Position numbers and translations under genes: made by a program
Shown here: piece after piece, positions 1 to 10,147 of the stretch
Position numbering within the stretch: position 1 is the first letter of the stretch
How the letters are laid out: each line of letters opens with the position of its first letter
Assembly: GCA_039621445.1 (NCBI GenBank)
Contig: CP154957.1
Location: 27,450,541 to 27,514,540, forward strand
Reading direction: 5' to 3'
DNA from: Euglena gracilis
Lineage: Eukaryota; Euglenida; Euglenophyceae; Euglenales
DNA length: 64,000 bases
Notes under the pieces: generated by a model
Seen by the model: the letters and a program-made list of their open reading frames with translations, nothing else
What the model was told of the DNA's origin: nothing
The model's database searches: none

Positions 1-32
1 AGCTTTTTGGGGTCTTTTTGCAATTTCGATTT

Positions 33-215
33 TTTGTTCCCGGTTCGACCCTGTGTTGGGTCCAGTTCTGACTGGGGGACCCCATGGGGGGAGTCAACCA
101 GCATCCGATTTCCAGCCAGTCCAAATTTTCCAGCAGCAAAAGTTCCAGCTGATTTTTCTGAGTTAGACCCCCCCCCCCAGAGGTGACTGAGCGACACCTG
201 GTAGGAACCTGGTCC
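33..215. repeat. Dispersed repeat related to 40,112-40,272
   Basis: This stretch reads CCCGGTTCGACC, then GGTCCAGTTCTGACTGG, a C-run, and ends GAGCGACACCTGG. The stretch at 40,112-40,272 has the same order of words (CCCGGTTCCACC, GACCAGTTCCAACC, a G-run, then TTTAAGCGACGCCCTGG). Both also contain a 'TTTTCCAGC...AGCTGGA' segment. It lies upstream of the first visible MCM3 exon, presumably in an intron. No protein-coding exon could be supported in bases 1-567. The relationship is by eye and diverged. Confidence 0.4.
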
Positions 216-567
216 AAGAGGAAGGGGGGGGTAGGTGAGCACCAAGCAAATCCTTTTCAGTGTACCCAATTTATTGCACATGCTATTCAATATCACAAAT
301 AACGCCCCCCTCCCACTGCCGCAGGTATCAAGTGAAAGCATGCAACAAAACACATGCTCACACGGGACGGAATTAAATTTTACACATTTTTTTATTTGTC
401 CTGTGACAAAATGGAAGCGAGAAAGCATTCGCTTTTCTCCTGGAGTATTTCTGTTACAGTTTCCTTTTTTCCCACATTGCGCATTTGAAGTTCCCCTGCC
501 TCTGATTCCTGAATCAAATGCTGTGGCCATGCTGCTCTTTTGCTTTCTGTGACCCTCTTTTCTGCAG

Positions 568-3500
568 ATGGGACAAGCAAGCCCACAGAGAAGTTCGGAA
601 ACAGGAAAATAGTCAGTGTCAACTTCCTGCGGAAGTACATCCAGTACGCAAAGGCGAATTTTCACCCGATTTTGAATGAAGAGGCGTGCTGCTAAATGGT
701 CATGATATTGGCACTTGAATGTCATTTTTTTTTTGTTCAAGGGTTGGAACAAAGTTTTTCAAACAATTTACAAATGATCAACACGAATTTGGCTATTTCC
801 CACAATCACAGATACTCACACGTAATCACAAGTGATCATGAATGATCCCAAACAACTACGAGTGTACCAATCTTTTTTTCATTTATTGATGGGTCCCTGA
901 AGGTGGAAAATGCATGAAAAAGAAGAAGAAATTATCTGCTCTTCGCCCTCTGTTTTCCAACCTTTCTCTACGGCCAAAAGTGAAACCAACTGAATTTTTC
1001 AAAATGGACCGAAATGATCCAAAGTTGCTGACAATTAACCCGAGAGTGGTCCAAGGTGGCTGAATGGCCCAAATTTGTTTGGTTCCAAGTTCCTGTTGCA
1101 TTTGTCAGAAAATTTTTTTTGCAAATTTCAGCAAAATTCAACCATTTTTGCACAGAACCACAAAATACGCATTTAAAAGATGTAAAACTGGACAATTTTT
1201 TTGGGCAGCATTTGATCACAAATTATCACAAGGATCACAAATAATCGCAAACAACTACCAAGGGTCGCATGGACAAATTTTTGGGCCTTTCCAAGTTGGA
1301 GTCATTTGCGTTGTGGGATGGGAAATGCCATCGTCTTGTTGGGAATAGGCACTCTGCCTCAGGCCCACCATGAAGTGGTGGAGGCGTACGTCGAGCTTAG
1401 GGAGCGGATGAAAGCAAAGGACATTGTGTGTTCCCCTGTGCTGCCACCGAAGGGAGAGCCTGCCTTCACCTGCCCTTATATCGATCTCTGTCCCACTGAA
1501 ACTCATGCGCACCCCTCCCCACCCACCTGCACAACATTTGCACACTAACACACACGCAGGCATGCACACACAGAACTCGGGCTTCTAAAATGGATTGCTT
1601 GAGTTTTGAATTGTTGAATTGCATGGATTTGAAGGAGGGATCTCTCAGTGTGGGCAGACGAGCTGCAAACAAAAGAAAAACAAAACTGATATGATGTTTC
1701 AATCACCTTGGGGCTTCTCGATCAGACGATGCGGATCACACCACGGTCGCTGGAGAACATCATTCGGCTGTCCACCGCACATGCCAAGTTGCGGTTGTCA
1801 GACGTTGTGGAAAAGGTGACTGTTCCGTTGGATTTAGCTGAACACAGTTGAGAATTTTTTGGAAGAATGTTTTTGGATGAAACATGCTGCATTTGTATCC
1901 CCTGCTTTGATTGACGTTGCTGATTCAATGAATCGATTTCCGGAGTCTTGTATGCACATCATATGTGTCACAGACGTCATCATTTGGCTCCCAAATCCAA
2001 AGGATTTGGCGTGCAAAAAGGGGGAAAAAAACGACGGCCACCGTTGAAAACGTTCTTGTGCAGGTGGATGTGGAGGTGGCATATCAGCTCATCAAGCACA
2101 CGATGACCATGGCAGCGATGGATGTGGGGAAACGGAAAAAAGGTGTGCTCGTTCTGCCCTGCTTGATGTTTTTTGTTTTTTGTTTGCAGATTATTGAGGC
2201 TTAACTTTTCCCCTGCTTTTGGAATGATTTTGTGATTTTGAGGTTCAATTATACATTTTTTCCCTCATTTTTTACGTTGAAAATCAGTTAAAGGGTCTGC
2301 ATCTTTACCTTTGCTTTTGGGTGTTTTCCCCCCATTTCTCTTTCACCTCTTAAAAACAAAACCTCACAGGACTCCCCCCAACGGACAAATTCCCTTGTGT
2401 TAAGCTGTGTTTGCTGTTTACACATTGAAAATTCAGACCAGGCTTCTTTTTAAGGAGAGTTGTACTCCCCCGGGGGGGGGGTGCTATGGGCGGGCAGGGG
2501 GGTGGGGCACTTTCGACCCCCCTGGGGGGTCAGGGTTTGAGGTGGGTGGTGCTATAGCACACTCCCCCACCCCTGCGCCAAATGCGCTGGGGCCCGAAAA
2601 TGGCTATTTTCAAAGGAAAGTTGGCTTGGTCGGCGGGCACCGGGGCCAAAAACCACCCCCCCCCCCCCCGGGGGGGGGGGGGGCTGTATTGCCTGCTTTG
2701 GGCATAGCACAAGGCACGCCAACCCCGGGGTTGGTAAAAAGAAGCCTGACCCAGCCCTCGTCCATTTTAAAGGTTTTGCTCAGTTTGCCTCAGGAGGGTG
2801 AATGCCCTTGAGGAGGGGGTTGACTTTCCCTTGCTGGACCGTTCTCTTCCCTCCCTCCGCCGGTGCCGTCCATCGCAGACGGAGATGATGACGGGGCAGA
2901 TGTGAGTGATGGGAAGAAGCAGCGCGTGGCCTCCGCGGAGCCTGCAGCTGCAGCGGAGGCCACCGCGTCACGCACGCTGGGAGGCATGGGGCTTTGGCCA
3001 CCGTTCTCCAACCCCCCCCCCCCCCTGAAGTGACACGAGTGATGCCCGTGTGAAGAGTCTAACATGCGCAAGCCAATGCATCACCCCTCCATCATCATTG
3101 AATACATCAGGGTTTGCATCGGGTTTTGCATCATTCCTGGGTGGGGTTTCCAGGGTTTTGGAAGGGCTGCCTCCCCTCAACAACAACTTCTCTCCGGTCC
3201 GGACCATCCCAACCCTCTTTGCCGAAAGGAGATTTCTTTCCTTCTGTTCCCTGCGCCTCAGCAACAACCTTTGCATGTGCCGCACACCCGCAGGGGAGGG
3301 GGGCCAGTCACACCCCGAGCAATGCCTTTAGTATTCTTTTTGTTTGTGCAGCACAAAAAACTTGATGTGGAACAATTTTTTTTATTTTGCAGAAAGTGGC
3401 TCATTGGGTTCTGACGCCCCCCCAGGGATGGAGCTTTTTTGAATGCATTTTTTTTTATTTGGTGTTTTGGTGCTTTCCAGATAAGAAACGTTCAGAAGAA

Positions 3501-4534
3501 ATCAAAAAATGATCGTTTTTGGATTTATTTTCAAAGAAAAATCAGGGATTTTCACCAATCTTGGCCTGGTGCGGCCCCCACTGTCTGTGTTAGGAGGGGT
3601 CCAGACCCCCCCCCCCCTCGAGGCTTCCCATACATCCCCCCCCCCCGCCCCGCCCGGGGAGGCAGCCAGGAACGACCGAAAGTGGCACGCCCATTGCCGA
3701 CGGTTTTCCAGAATTTTTTTGGGGGGTTCTTGGCCGAAATCCATTGCTTTTGAGCCATTTTTGGCCCGAGTGACCAAAGTGACCCCCCCCCCCCCCCGTG
3801 GAGGGAAGGGAGTGGGAGATGCTGAGCACTTTAAGTTTTGAAAGCTGGATAAACCCTCGGTATAAAAAAGCCCTTGAAATGCTTTCTCTTTCGACATCGT
3901 TCATTGTTCTTTACAGACTTCACTGCGGAGGAGGACCAGCTGGTGGAACTCGTGGCACGGTTTATGCGACATGAGATGCAGGCTGAGCTGTTCCAGCTTG
4001 TGGACCATGTCAATGATTCCAGGTTTGCATTTTTTTGAACCATCTTCCCCATAGAAGTTGCCGCCCGGAAATATTGGCGGGGATCGGTGTAAATGGGTGG
4101 ATTGGAGGTGTAGTATTCTCAGCGACAAGGATATGCCATTCCAATCCTGCCTGCTTTTTTCCTCTCCCCCTGCCAGCCAGATACTACTAATTTCCCCCCA
4201 AACGACTGTTGGGTATGACTGGAGTTTTTTTTGGGAGGGACGTCAGATATTTTTAACATAATCAGATGTATTCAGATATTTTCAATATCATCAGATATAC
4301 TCAGATTTTTTTCCCAAAAGAAGGAATGAAAGGTAGTTAGCTGATGGTTAACCCCCCCATTTGCCTTGTTTATTTTAAAAAACAATCAGACGATCGCCTG
4401 CTTGGCCTTCATTCAGGCGGCTCAGCCGGCAGCCACCCATCAGCTCGGCGGAGTTGCATGAGCTGCTCAAAAAGATGCGCCGCCACGAACGGATCGGGTA
4501 CGAGGAGGCGGAGGGGGTCGTCTTCCGGTTATGA
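568..4534 (+). CDS. MCM3: MCM3, C-terminal part (seven exons), gene continues off the left edge
   Basis: MCM3 is a subunit of the hexameric MCM2-7 replicative helicase and acts in the nucleus. Exons: 568-683, 1363-1425, 1726-1815, 2064-2142, 2879-2983, 3917-4022, 4417-4534 (stop TGA 4532-4534); all phases agree. Exon 1 gives FLRKYIQYAK, the start of the C-terminal AAA+ lid. Exon 2 gives EAYVELRERM, and exon 3 gives TPRSLENIIRLSTAHAK, the sensor-2/lid helix; the TAHAK word is typical of MCM3 rather than other MCMs. Exon 4 ends in a basic GKRKK, and exon 5 is an acidic/Ala-rich linker with KKQR. Exons 6 and 7 form the C-terminal winged helix (SSAELHELLKKMRR, ending EGVVFRL), which aligns end to end with the MCM3 C-terminus. 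The Walker A/B exons lie upstream of the window. Two introns need a GC donor (at 684 and 2984). The exon 5 end is the least certain boundary. Confidence 0.9.
2439..2748. mobile_element. hAT-like MITE in an MCM3 intron
   Basis: The ends are inverted repeats: CAGGCTTCTTTTTAAGG at the left, and GTAAAAAGAAGCCTG at the right. It belongs with the 8,386-8,796 element (CAGGCTTCTGCTTAAGG). The 8-bp flanks ATTCAGAC and ACCCAGCC agree at 5 of 8 positions, so the target duplication, if it was one, has decayed. It carries G/C runs and no coding sequence. It sits between MCM3 exons 4 and 5 and should be spliced out. Confidence 0.55.
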
Positions 4535-5169
4535 CCGCCCCCCGGACCGCCCGCAGCCCCTGCCCTGTGAATATTGTGAATACCGACGTGAAGGCGATGT
4601 CGTATTCCATGTCGATACTCGGTTTGGCCCACCCTGGTCTGCATCCGACGTTTCTCTCCTCTCTGCCCACTGAGCGCATCTGTTTCTGAGTGAATCTGTT
4701 TCCCGTAAACCTGGGGCAATGTTTTATGTGAAAATCACATTATATCACCCCAAACAAAAATCACACAAGAATTGCAACATACCTCTCTGACCAGCCACAT
4801 CAGCTTATTTGCTTTTTTGCGGTTACTGTTTTTTTGGCCCTGCATTCCGTTACCTCACAAGGCGGAATAGTTCATGTGGCTTTTCCTGGATCAAATGCCA
4901 AGTTTTCGAAGTCATAGAAAACTTCAAGTTACGGAAAAAAAGCCCCAAAGTGGAACATGGAATTTGCCACATTGTGTTTTTTTTGGATGAGGGATGATCA
5001 AGGGCGCTGAAACATTTTGTTCTCACCAAATTGAAGTAGGTCCCACACAGCATTTTTTTTGGTTTTTCTGAGCTGTGTATTTTTTCTATCTTCCTACTAT
5101 TATAACATGAGATTATGGTGTGCGAGGCCTCCCTCATTTTGGGTGTATTTCGGTGCTTTTTTGCCCCCC
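4535..5169. other. Intergenic, no gene seen
   Basis: This is the stretch 3' of MCM3. It starts GC-rich and becomes AT-rich after about 4,740. No exon with convincing splice signals, RNA gene or repeat with a partner elsewhere in the window was found. Confidence 0.4.
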
Positions 5170-5346
5170 CCGTAGATTCTTCTTCCGTTCTTTTCCCCAG
5201 AACATCATCTCTGTGGGCAGTCGCCCGCATTGCCCATCCCCCACACAGGGCAAACGCCCGCTGCCTCGGCCGTGTGCCCTGTCTCGCGCTTTGTAGATTC
5301 CGCTTTTCAGTATGATGTCGGTCGTCACATCTGCCATGTTGAAAGC
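5170..5346 (-). CDS. Possible internal or first exon of an unrecognised minus-strand gene
   Basis: On the minus strand a pyrimidine-rich stretch ending CTGCAG precedes an open reading frame that starts AFNMADVTTDIILKSGIYKA and continues with basic residues and a Cys/Gly-rich part. Base composition is coding-like (GC-rich with G/C at third positions) against an AT-rich surround. No family was recognised and no partner exons were found. The reverse strand is also open for part of the stretch, so this is tentative. Confidence 0.3.
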
Positions 5347-5383
5347 CTGCAGTGAAACAACAGGGAAAGGTTTTTTTTGGCTT

Positions 5384-5636
5384 CGGGGATGCCGATGCAC
5401 TGGCATGCATGGTGTGTAGCACACCGTGCATACGGTGCATACTGTGCGCACCATGTGTCTTTCAATTGCCAATTCTTCTTTCAAAAAAATAAAATCAATG
5501 CAAGACACAGAAAGTGTGTCAGAAAAAAATAGTTTGAATTTGTGTTTCCCTGGTCAAATTTTATCGAAGGATGCACTCTGCAAAGTGCACGCAGCGTGCT
5601 GCACGGTGTTCTGTACATCGTGTGCCGGCATCCCTT
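5384..5636. repeat. Inverted-repeat unit with GGGGATGCC ends
   Basis: The left arm begins GGGGATGCCGATGCAC and the right arm ends GTGCCGGCATCCC. Between them are several small palindromic words built from GTGCAC, GCACCGTGCAT and GGTGCATACTGTGCGCACC. Two other units in the window have the same kind of ends with other internal palindromes (24,860-25,140 and 52,690-53,360). It is probably a short non-autonomous transposon, but no target duplication is clear. Confidence 0.45.
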
Positions 5637-5755
5637 GGCCATTGATTGTTTGTGATTGCAACTCAGTGTGAGCATTTGCAAATGCATGCAAATTTCTGCA
5701 ATGCAAAAAAAATGGCCACACAAGTCGACAAAAGTGGCCAAAAGCAATCAAAAAT

Positions 5756-5889
5756 GCAGCAAAAAGTGCCAGCGGTGGTCGCGGTGCAAAGAAACAATAA
5801 GTACAAATGTGAGCCATCAAGCAAAATAGCGCATTAGAGGGGTGGGTCAGTATCCCAGACCTCCCAAAACCAAAATAAGTTCAGTTTTT
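5756..5889. repeat. 134-bp repeat, copy 1 (copy 2 at 12,753)
   Basis: This stretch and 12,753-12,886 are the same length and differ at only a handful of bases. Both run from GCAGCAAAAAGTG to GTTCAGTTTTT. Both contain GCGGTGGTCGCGGTGC and, near the 3' end, GTCAGTATCCCAGACCT, which can form a hairpin. The flanks are unrelated. It ends in a T-run. No tRNA-like promoter boxes were seen. Confidence 0.75.
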
Positions 5890-5941
5890 TGCCCTGACTG
5901 GTCTACTCAAGATGGGGTCAGGTTAATTTATGTCCCCAACC

Positions 5942-6085
5942 CAGGGCTGTACAAGAATTCCTGAACCAAATGGTGGTGGGGGGGGTCGACTCCCCCACCA
6001 GGCCTTCCCGTATTTCCTTCGGCGCTGAAGGAAAGGCGCTGAAGGAATTTTTCATTTCACGGTGATGTGGTGGGTGTGTGGAGGA
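5942..6085. repeat. One terminus of a CAGGGCTGTA MITE; other end not found
   Basis: CAGGGCTGTACAAGAATTCC at 5,942 matches the terminal repeat of the complete elements at 29,639, 32,105 and 35,484. No matching inverted end was found before the next element at 6,086, so this looks truncated. The rest of the interval holds a G-run and two GGCGCTGAAGG repeats. Confidence 0.4.
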
Positions 6086-6379
6086 CAGGGTTCAATACAA
6101 GGAGGGTGTATGGGGTTTAGGTGGAGGGTTGTTCCTGGGGGGGGGTACCCAGGACCCGCCCAACATTTTCCTTCTGGCACTTTGCGGCGAAGATTTTTGG
6201 CATTTTTGACAAGTTTTGCCCAAAAAGTGCCCAAAATGTCACTTTTGGCCGTTTTGGGGGGTCAAGAACTTTCGGCCGGGCCGAAAATCGGTCACCCAGA
6301 TTGCGCCGCTGCTCAGGTGGGGGGTGTCCCCCCCCCTCCGACCCACCTCCCCTCCAACCTGCCCTTATATCGAAGCCTG
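6086..6379. mobile_element. hAT-like MITE, TTCGATATAAGG family
   Basis: The left end is CAGGGTTCAATACAAGGAGG, and the right end is the inverted CCTTATATCGAAGCCTG. Relatives with perfect 8-bp target duplications are at 23,402, 35,780 and 48,736. The flanks here agree at only 4 of 8 positions, so the duplication has decayed. The interior has the CCAAAA-rich core with a GGCACTTTGCGGCG hairpin. It has no coding capacity. Confidence 0.6.
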
Positions 6380-6952
6380 GGGGCCAATCCCCAGGCCTTC
6401 TTCTACAGCATTGTCCCAACCCCGGAACCTCGGATTGCACTGAATGTGTGGTCACTGCGCATGCAGCTGCGGCGATGAGCCATGGTGCCCAGTGCCATTG
6501 CCCTCCCTTTGCCTGATGGCTGCAGCACATTCTGCTCACTTTGCGCATCATTTCCCACTCTCCACGTTTGTCGATTCCCGTGTGACCATTTCACCATACC
6601 TCTCCGCCACGGCATTTCACCAAGGAGGGTGCTTTGGGTTTTTTTTTACGCCCAAACTGGAACTGGACTCATCTATCGGGTCTTTTCAATTTGACAGGCC
6701 AAGTCCAAAGCTGTGTTTCTCAGTTGTGTTTTTGTGGCAGGTGGAGATCTATTGTAAGGGTTCACTTTTTTTTGTCCACCCCAAATTTTGTGGGTGACAC
6801 CCAACCCTGCAGCCCCAAAGCCTCCCCTTAGCCTATGGGGTATGTCGATGGCGTGCACACTGGCATGCCTTGTCCAAGCCAAGAAGCCAAGCCAAGCCAA
6901 ACCGAGCCAAGTGCCCCCCCCCCCTGCCTGGACTGGGTTTAGGATCTATGAG

Positions 6953-7372
6953 TGTCTGTCTGTCTGTCTGTCTGTGTGTACATATGTACGAACATACGTA
7001 CGCACCAGGCTTCTTTTTAAGGAAGTGCGCACCCCCGGCTGGGGGGGTGTGCCATGGGCAGGCAGGGGGGTAGGGCACTTTTGACACCTCCGGAGGGGGG
7101 GTCGGGTTTTGGGGTCTGTCTGTACATGTGTCTGTCTGTCTGTCTGTCTGTCTGTATGTATGTATGTATGTATGTAGGCAGGCCGGGGGGTAAGGCACTT
7201 TTGACCCCTCCGGAGGGGGGGTCGGGTTTTGGGGTCTGTCTGTATGTATGTATGTCTGTCTGTATGTATGTATGTATGTATGTATGTATGTATGTATGTA
7301 TGTATGTATGCATGCATGCATGCATGTTTGTATGCATCTATGTATGTATGGACGTACGTATGTACGTACGTA
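6953..7372. repeat. Compound TCTG / TGTA / TGCA microsatellite with embedded MITE fragments
   Basis: There are runs of TCTG, GTAT and ATGC tetranucleotides, interrupted by a CAGGCTTCTTTTTAAGG terminus at about 7,006. The segment GGGTAGGGCACTTTTGAC with its C/G-rich tail is present twice (about 7,070-7,115 and 7,185-7,235), so part of the element has been tandemly duplicated together with the microsatellite. Long open frames here (poly-YVCM and its reverse) are repeat artefacts. Confidence 0.85.
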
Positions 7373-8377
7373 TGTCCGTAATTATGTGTTAATGCGTATA
7401 TATCTATCCATGTTTGGGGTTAAGGTTTTTGGGGCTGAGTTAGGCCTAGGTGTTTTGCTCAACTTCTTCCTAAAGCAAGGCCTAACTTCTGCCTAACTTT
7501 GTCCTTAAGTTTGGCTAGAAGTGGGCCTAAAAACCTTTACCCTAACCTTTCTTCTTCAATAATCTTATGAACCTCTGGGTACGTAAGTGTATTCATGCCA
7601 CATATTTTTATATTGCTCACAAACTCATGCACACACACCTGTGTCACAAATCTTGTCTCTCGTGGGACTGACCTTATTTTTCCACAACGCACTGCAGCAA
7701 TGCTGGCTGGGTGCTGCTGCATGCCAGTGTGCACACCGTGGTTTTCCCCACAGGCTGGGCGAGCATGCAATCACTTTGTCACTGTTGAACTCCCCGGGTT
7801 GGATGACTGGTTTTTTTCAGAGTGACTGCCTGGTTTTCAGTCGGAGAGCAGTTGGGAAAATTTGGGATTTGTGCATCCCAATTTTTTTGGTGGCACCCGA
7901 CCCCCCAGTCCAAAAACCAGTCAGACATTTTTTTATTGACCATTTAGTCACTGCCCCTCCTGGGGAGGGGGGTGGTGACAGGGGGAGAAAATGGTCAAAA
8001 AATTGGCACTGGGTCACTTTTGGTTTTTTGTCGACACCCCCCTGGCCAGGGGGGAGGGGGTCCAGCCAAACTGTTCAAACTGGGGCATTTGTCAGATGCC
8101 ACCAAATGCTCATCGAAATGCGTTTCCTCCTCGACTGCAAGCCTGCCTCTGCCTTTCTGACTCCGACGCTCCAGCATCTGCAGTAATTGTGTTTTCTCCC
8201 AAGTTTGCCACACCCGCCCCAAAGCAAGCAACCAATCTACTTTTTTATTATTATAAAAAATGAACCTAATTAAAGAGGTGGGCCATCCATCCCCTCTGTT
8301 CATCAGCTGAAGTGGCAATGTTTTTTTAAAGTTTTGGTCCAGCCTACTAAGATGTGCAAAGCGTTGCTTTTTTTTGG
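7373..8377. other. Intergenic, no gene seen
   Basis: It holds GCCTAACTT repeats at 7,440-7,545, then unremarkable DNA with two short C/G-run patches near 7,960 and 8,040. No exon, RNA gene or complete element could be supported. Confidence 0.4.
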
Positions 8378-8385
8378 GTCTCAGC

Positions 8386-8796
8386 CAGGCTTCTGCTTAA
8401 GGGATTGCAGTACCCCCCCCCCCCCCCGGGGGGGGGGCTGGACTGCAGCCAGTCCAAATTTGGCTAGTGGGATTTCTAGCAGGGCTAGCAGGGCTAGCCA
8501 GTGGAAATTTTCCAGTGACCGGCGCGAAGCGCCGAAATTTTTTTTGTGACCCCCCAAAAAGGCCCAAAATGCCCCGTTTTTGGTCATTTTTGGGAATTTT
8601 TGGAACAAAATCAGCCAAAAACCTATTAAAAACCTCATTTCCACCTCGGCGCACAGCGCCGGAGGAAATTTTTTTTTCCAGTTGGGGGGACCCCCGGACC
8701 CCCTCCCGGGGTCTAGCTGGTCCATTTTTTTCAGTGTCTAGCCGATTGGCTAGCCAGTACCCCCCCCCCCCCCCGGGGTCCTTAAGCAACTGCCTG
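8386..8796. mobile_element. hAT-like MITE with perfect 8-bp target duplication GTCTCAGC
   Basis: The ends are CAGGCTTCTGCTTAAGG and the inverted CCTTAAGCAACTGCCTG. The 8 bases before (8,378-8,385) and after (8,797-8,804) are both GTCTCAGC. An 8-bp duplication with CAGG ends is characteristic of the hAT superfamily. The 411-bp interior has C/G runs and two perfect stem motifs (GGCGCGAAGCGCC near 8,521 and GGCGCACAGCGCC near 8,648) that bracket an AT-rich CCAAAA core. It has no coding sequence, so it would need a transposase in trans. Confidence 0.88.
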
Positions 8797-9735
8797 GTCT
8801 CAGCCCAGTGTAGCCCAAACAAACCCCAAACCCATTTTCCCATTGTGGGGGGACAACCTCATTAGTTAACAACTTTAAACAGCGTGCCCAAGGTGTTTGA
8901 AGCTTTTGACCACCAGCTTTGGACGTTTGGGACACTGGCTTGTCCAAAGCGGAGGGGGAGGGGGGTCTCCGGCTTTGTCCTGAGCCACCCGAAGCAAGGC
9001 ACGCCCATCACCAGCCCAAAATCAACCCAAATCAACCCCAAATCAACCCAAAACCCAAAACCAGAGGAAACAACAAAGCCATTTCTCCCCAGGATTCTGA
9101 AAGGGTTGAATTTCACAAAGTAGGTATTTTGTCCCCCACACGCTTTCCTGTCCACCATGTCAATGTTACCAAATTCCGGCCCATACATTGGTTTGGAATT
9201 TGGGTTGCAATTCAGCAGATGAGGGATGGAGATCCATTGCCACTTTAGATTTTGACCCTGCCGACTCACCTCCCCACACCCTGCCTCCCTCTGCCTTTGC
9301 AGTGGTCTGCGGCTGTTGAGAAAAATCCCCCTTTTTTGAATGATTAAGAAACTGTTGCCCATATATCCTTGCAAAATCGTTGGGTTGATGATTGTCCTTG
9401 GTTGCACCCTCAGCGGTCAAATGGCTGGTTTGGTTGACAAGTGGTTTGCGGACCAGCCATTCATTAAAATGCGGACCCTGTGAGTGCCCACTGATCATTG
9501 CACTGAACATTTGTCGAGTGTTTTTGAACACATAACTTATGCGCTCATATCAGCGCGTCTGTCCATGGTTTGTTGCCGGTGCTTCGCAGTGAGGCATTGA
9601 AAATTTTGGAGAGCTGTGGACCCCCGTGGGTTTTTACCTGACCCCAAACAATCTTGAAATGTGGACGCCAAGGGGGGGTGAGGGGGGGGAACCCTGAGGG
9701 AAAAAAGAAAGTTTCATGGCAGCCACTTCGGAGCA
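8797..9735. other. Intergenic, no gene assigned
   Basis: There is a tandem of AATCAACCCAAA near 9,020-9,060. A stretch at 8,880-8,960 is open on both strands but has no splice context and no recognisable family. Nothing else was seen. Confidence 0.35.
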
Positions 9736-9737
9736 AC

Positions 9738-9845
9738 ATCTTCAGCCAACTCCGGCAAGGCAGCTCTAAGCAACAACGTCCGGCGCGTCACACTGGACAA
9801 CAAAATTTCCTTTCCGGAGTTGGCTGATGATATGGCTCCGACATG
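9738..9845. repeat. Solitary inner pieces of DIRS inverted terminal repeats
   Basis: CAGCCAACTCCGGCAA at about 9,741 and its inverse CCGGAGTTGGCTGATGATA at about 9,820 match the inner ends of the DIRS terminal repeats at 15,055, 10,295, 11,960 and 19,550. Here they face each other with only about 60 bp between them and no coding remnant. They may be a relic or a recombination product of an older insertion. Confidence 0.5.
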
Positions 9846-10147
9846 ACGACGACAGCGCCGTTTTTTTCCCCAGCAGTCGTGGGATAAACCGTGACTAGGA
9901 CGGAGGGACCTCACTTGCGAAACAAAAAGGCAAGATGGGCGAGGAAAGACAGGCCCCATCGAGCCAAAGTGTGGAGCAAGGGGGGTCCCGCCCATTCCCC
10001 CCCACCCCTGGCCCCATCTTTTTCGCCGAAGGCGCTTTGGCGCAAATTTTCTTGCACAGGTGGGGGTCAGGCTCCCAGGGCTCTTTGCACTGCGTCCCTT
10101 CCTCCCTGGCCCGTTGCCGCCGGGGGGCTGAGGGACAGCTCGAGCCT

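Noticed and set aside
2179-2204. A short terminal MCM3 exon ending at 2,202 after TTTGCAG
   Set aside because: It would add Asp-Tyr-stop in phase, but the downstream exons at 2,879, 3,917 and 4,417 continue the MCM3 C-terminal winged helix in matching phase, so the gene goes on. A minor alternative end remains possible.
7017-7392. Overlapping long frames (poly-Tyr/Val/Cys/Met and poly-His/Thr)
   Set aside because: They are translations of TGTA/TCTG microsatellite and have no exon context.
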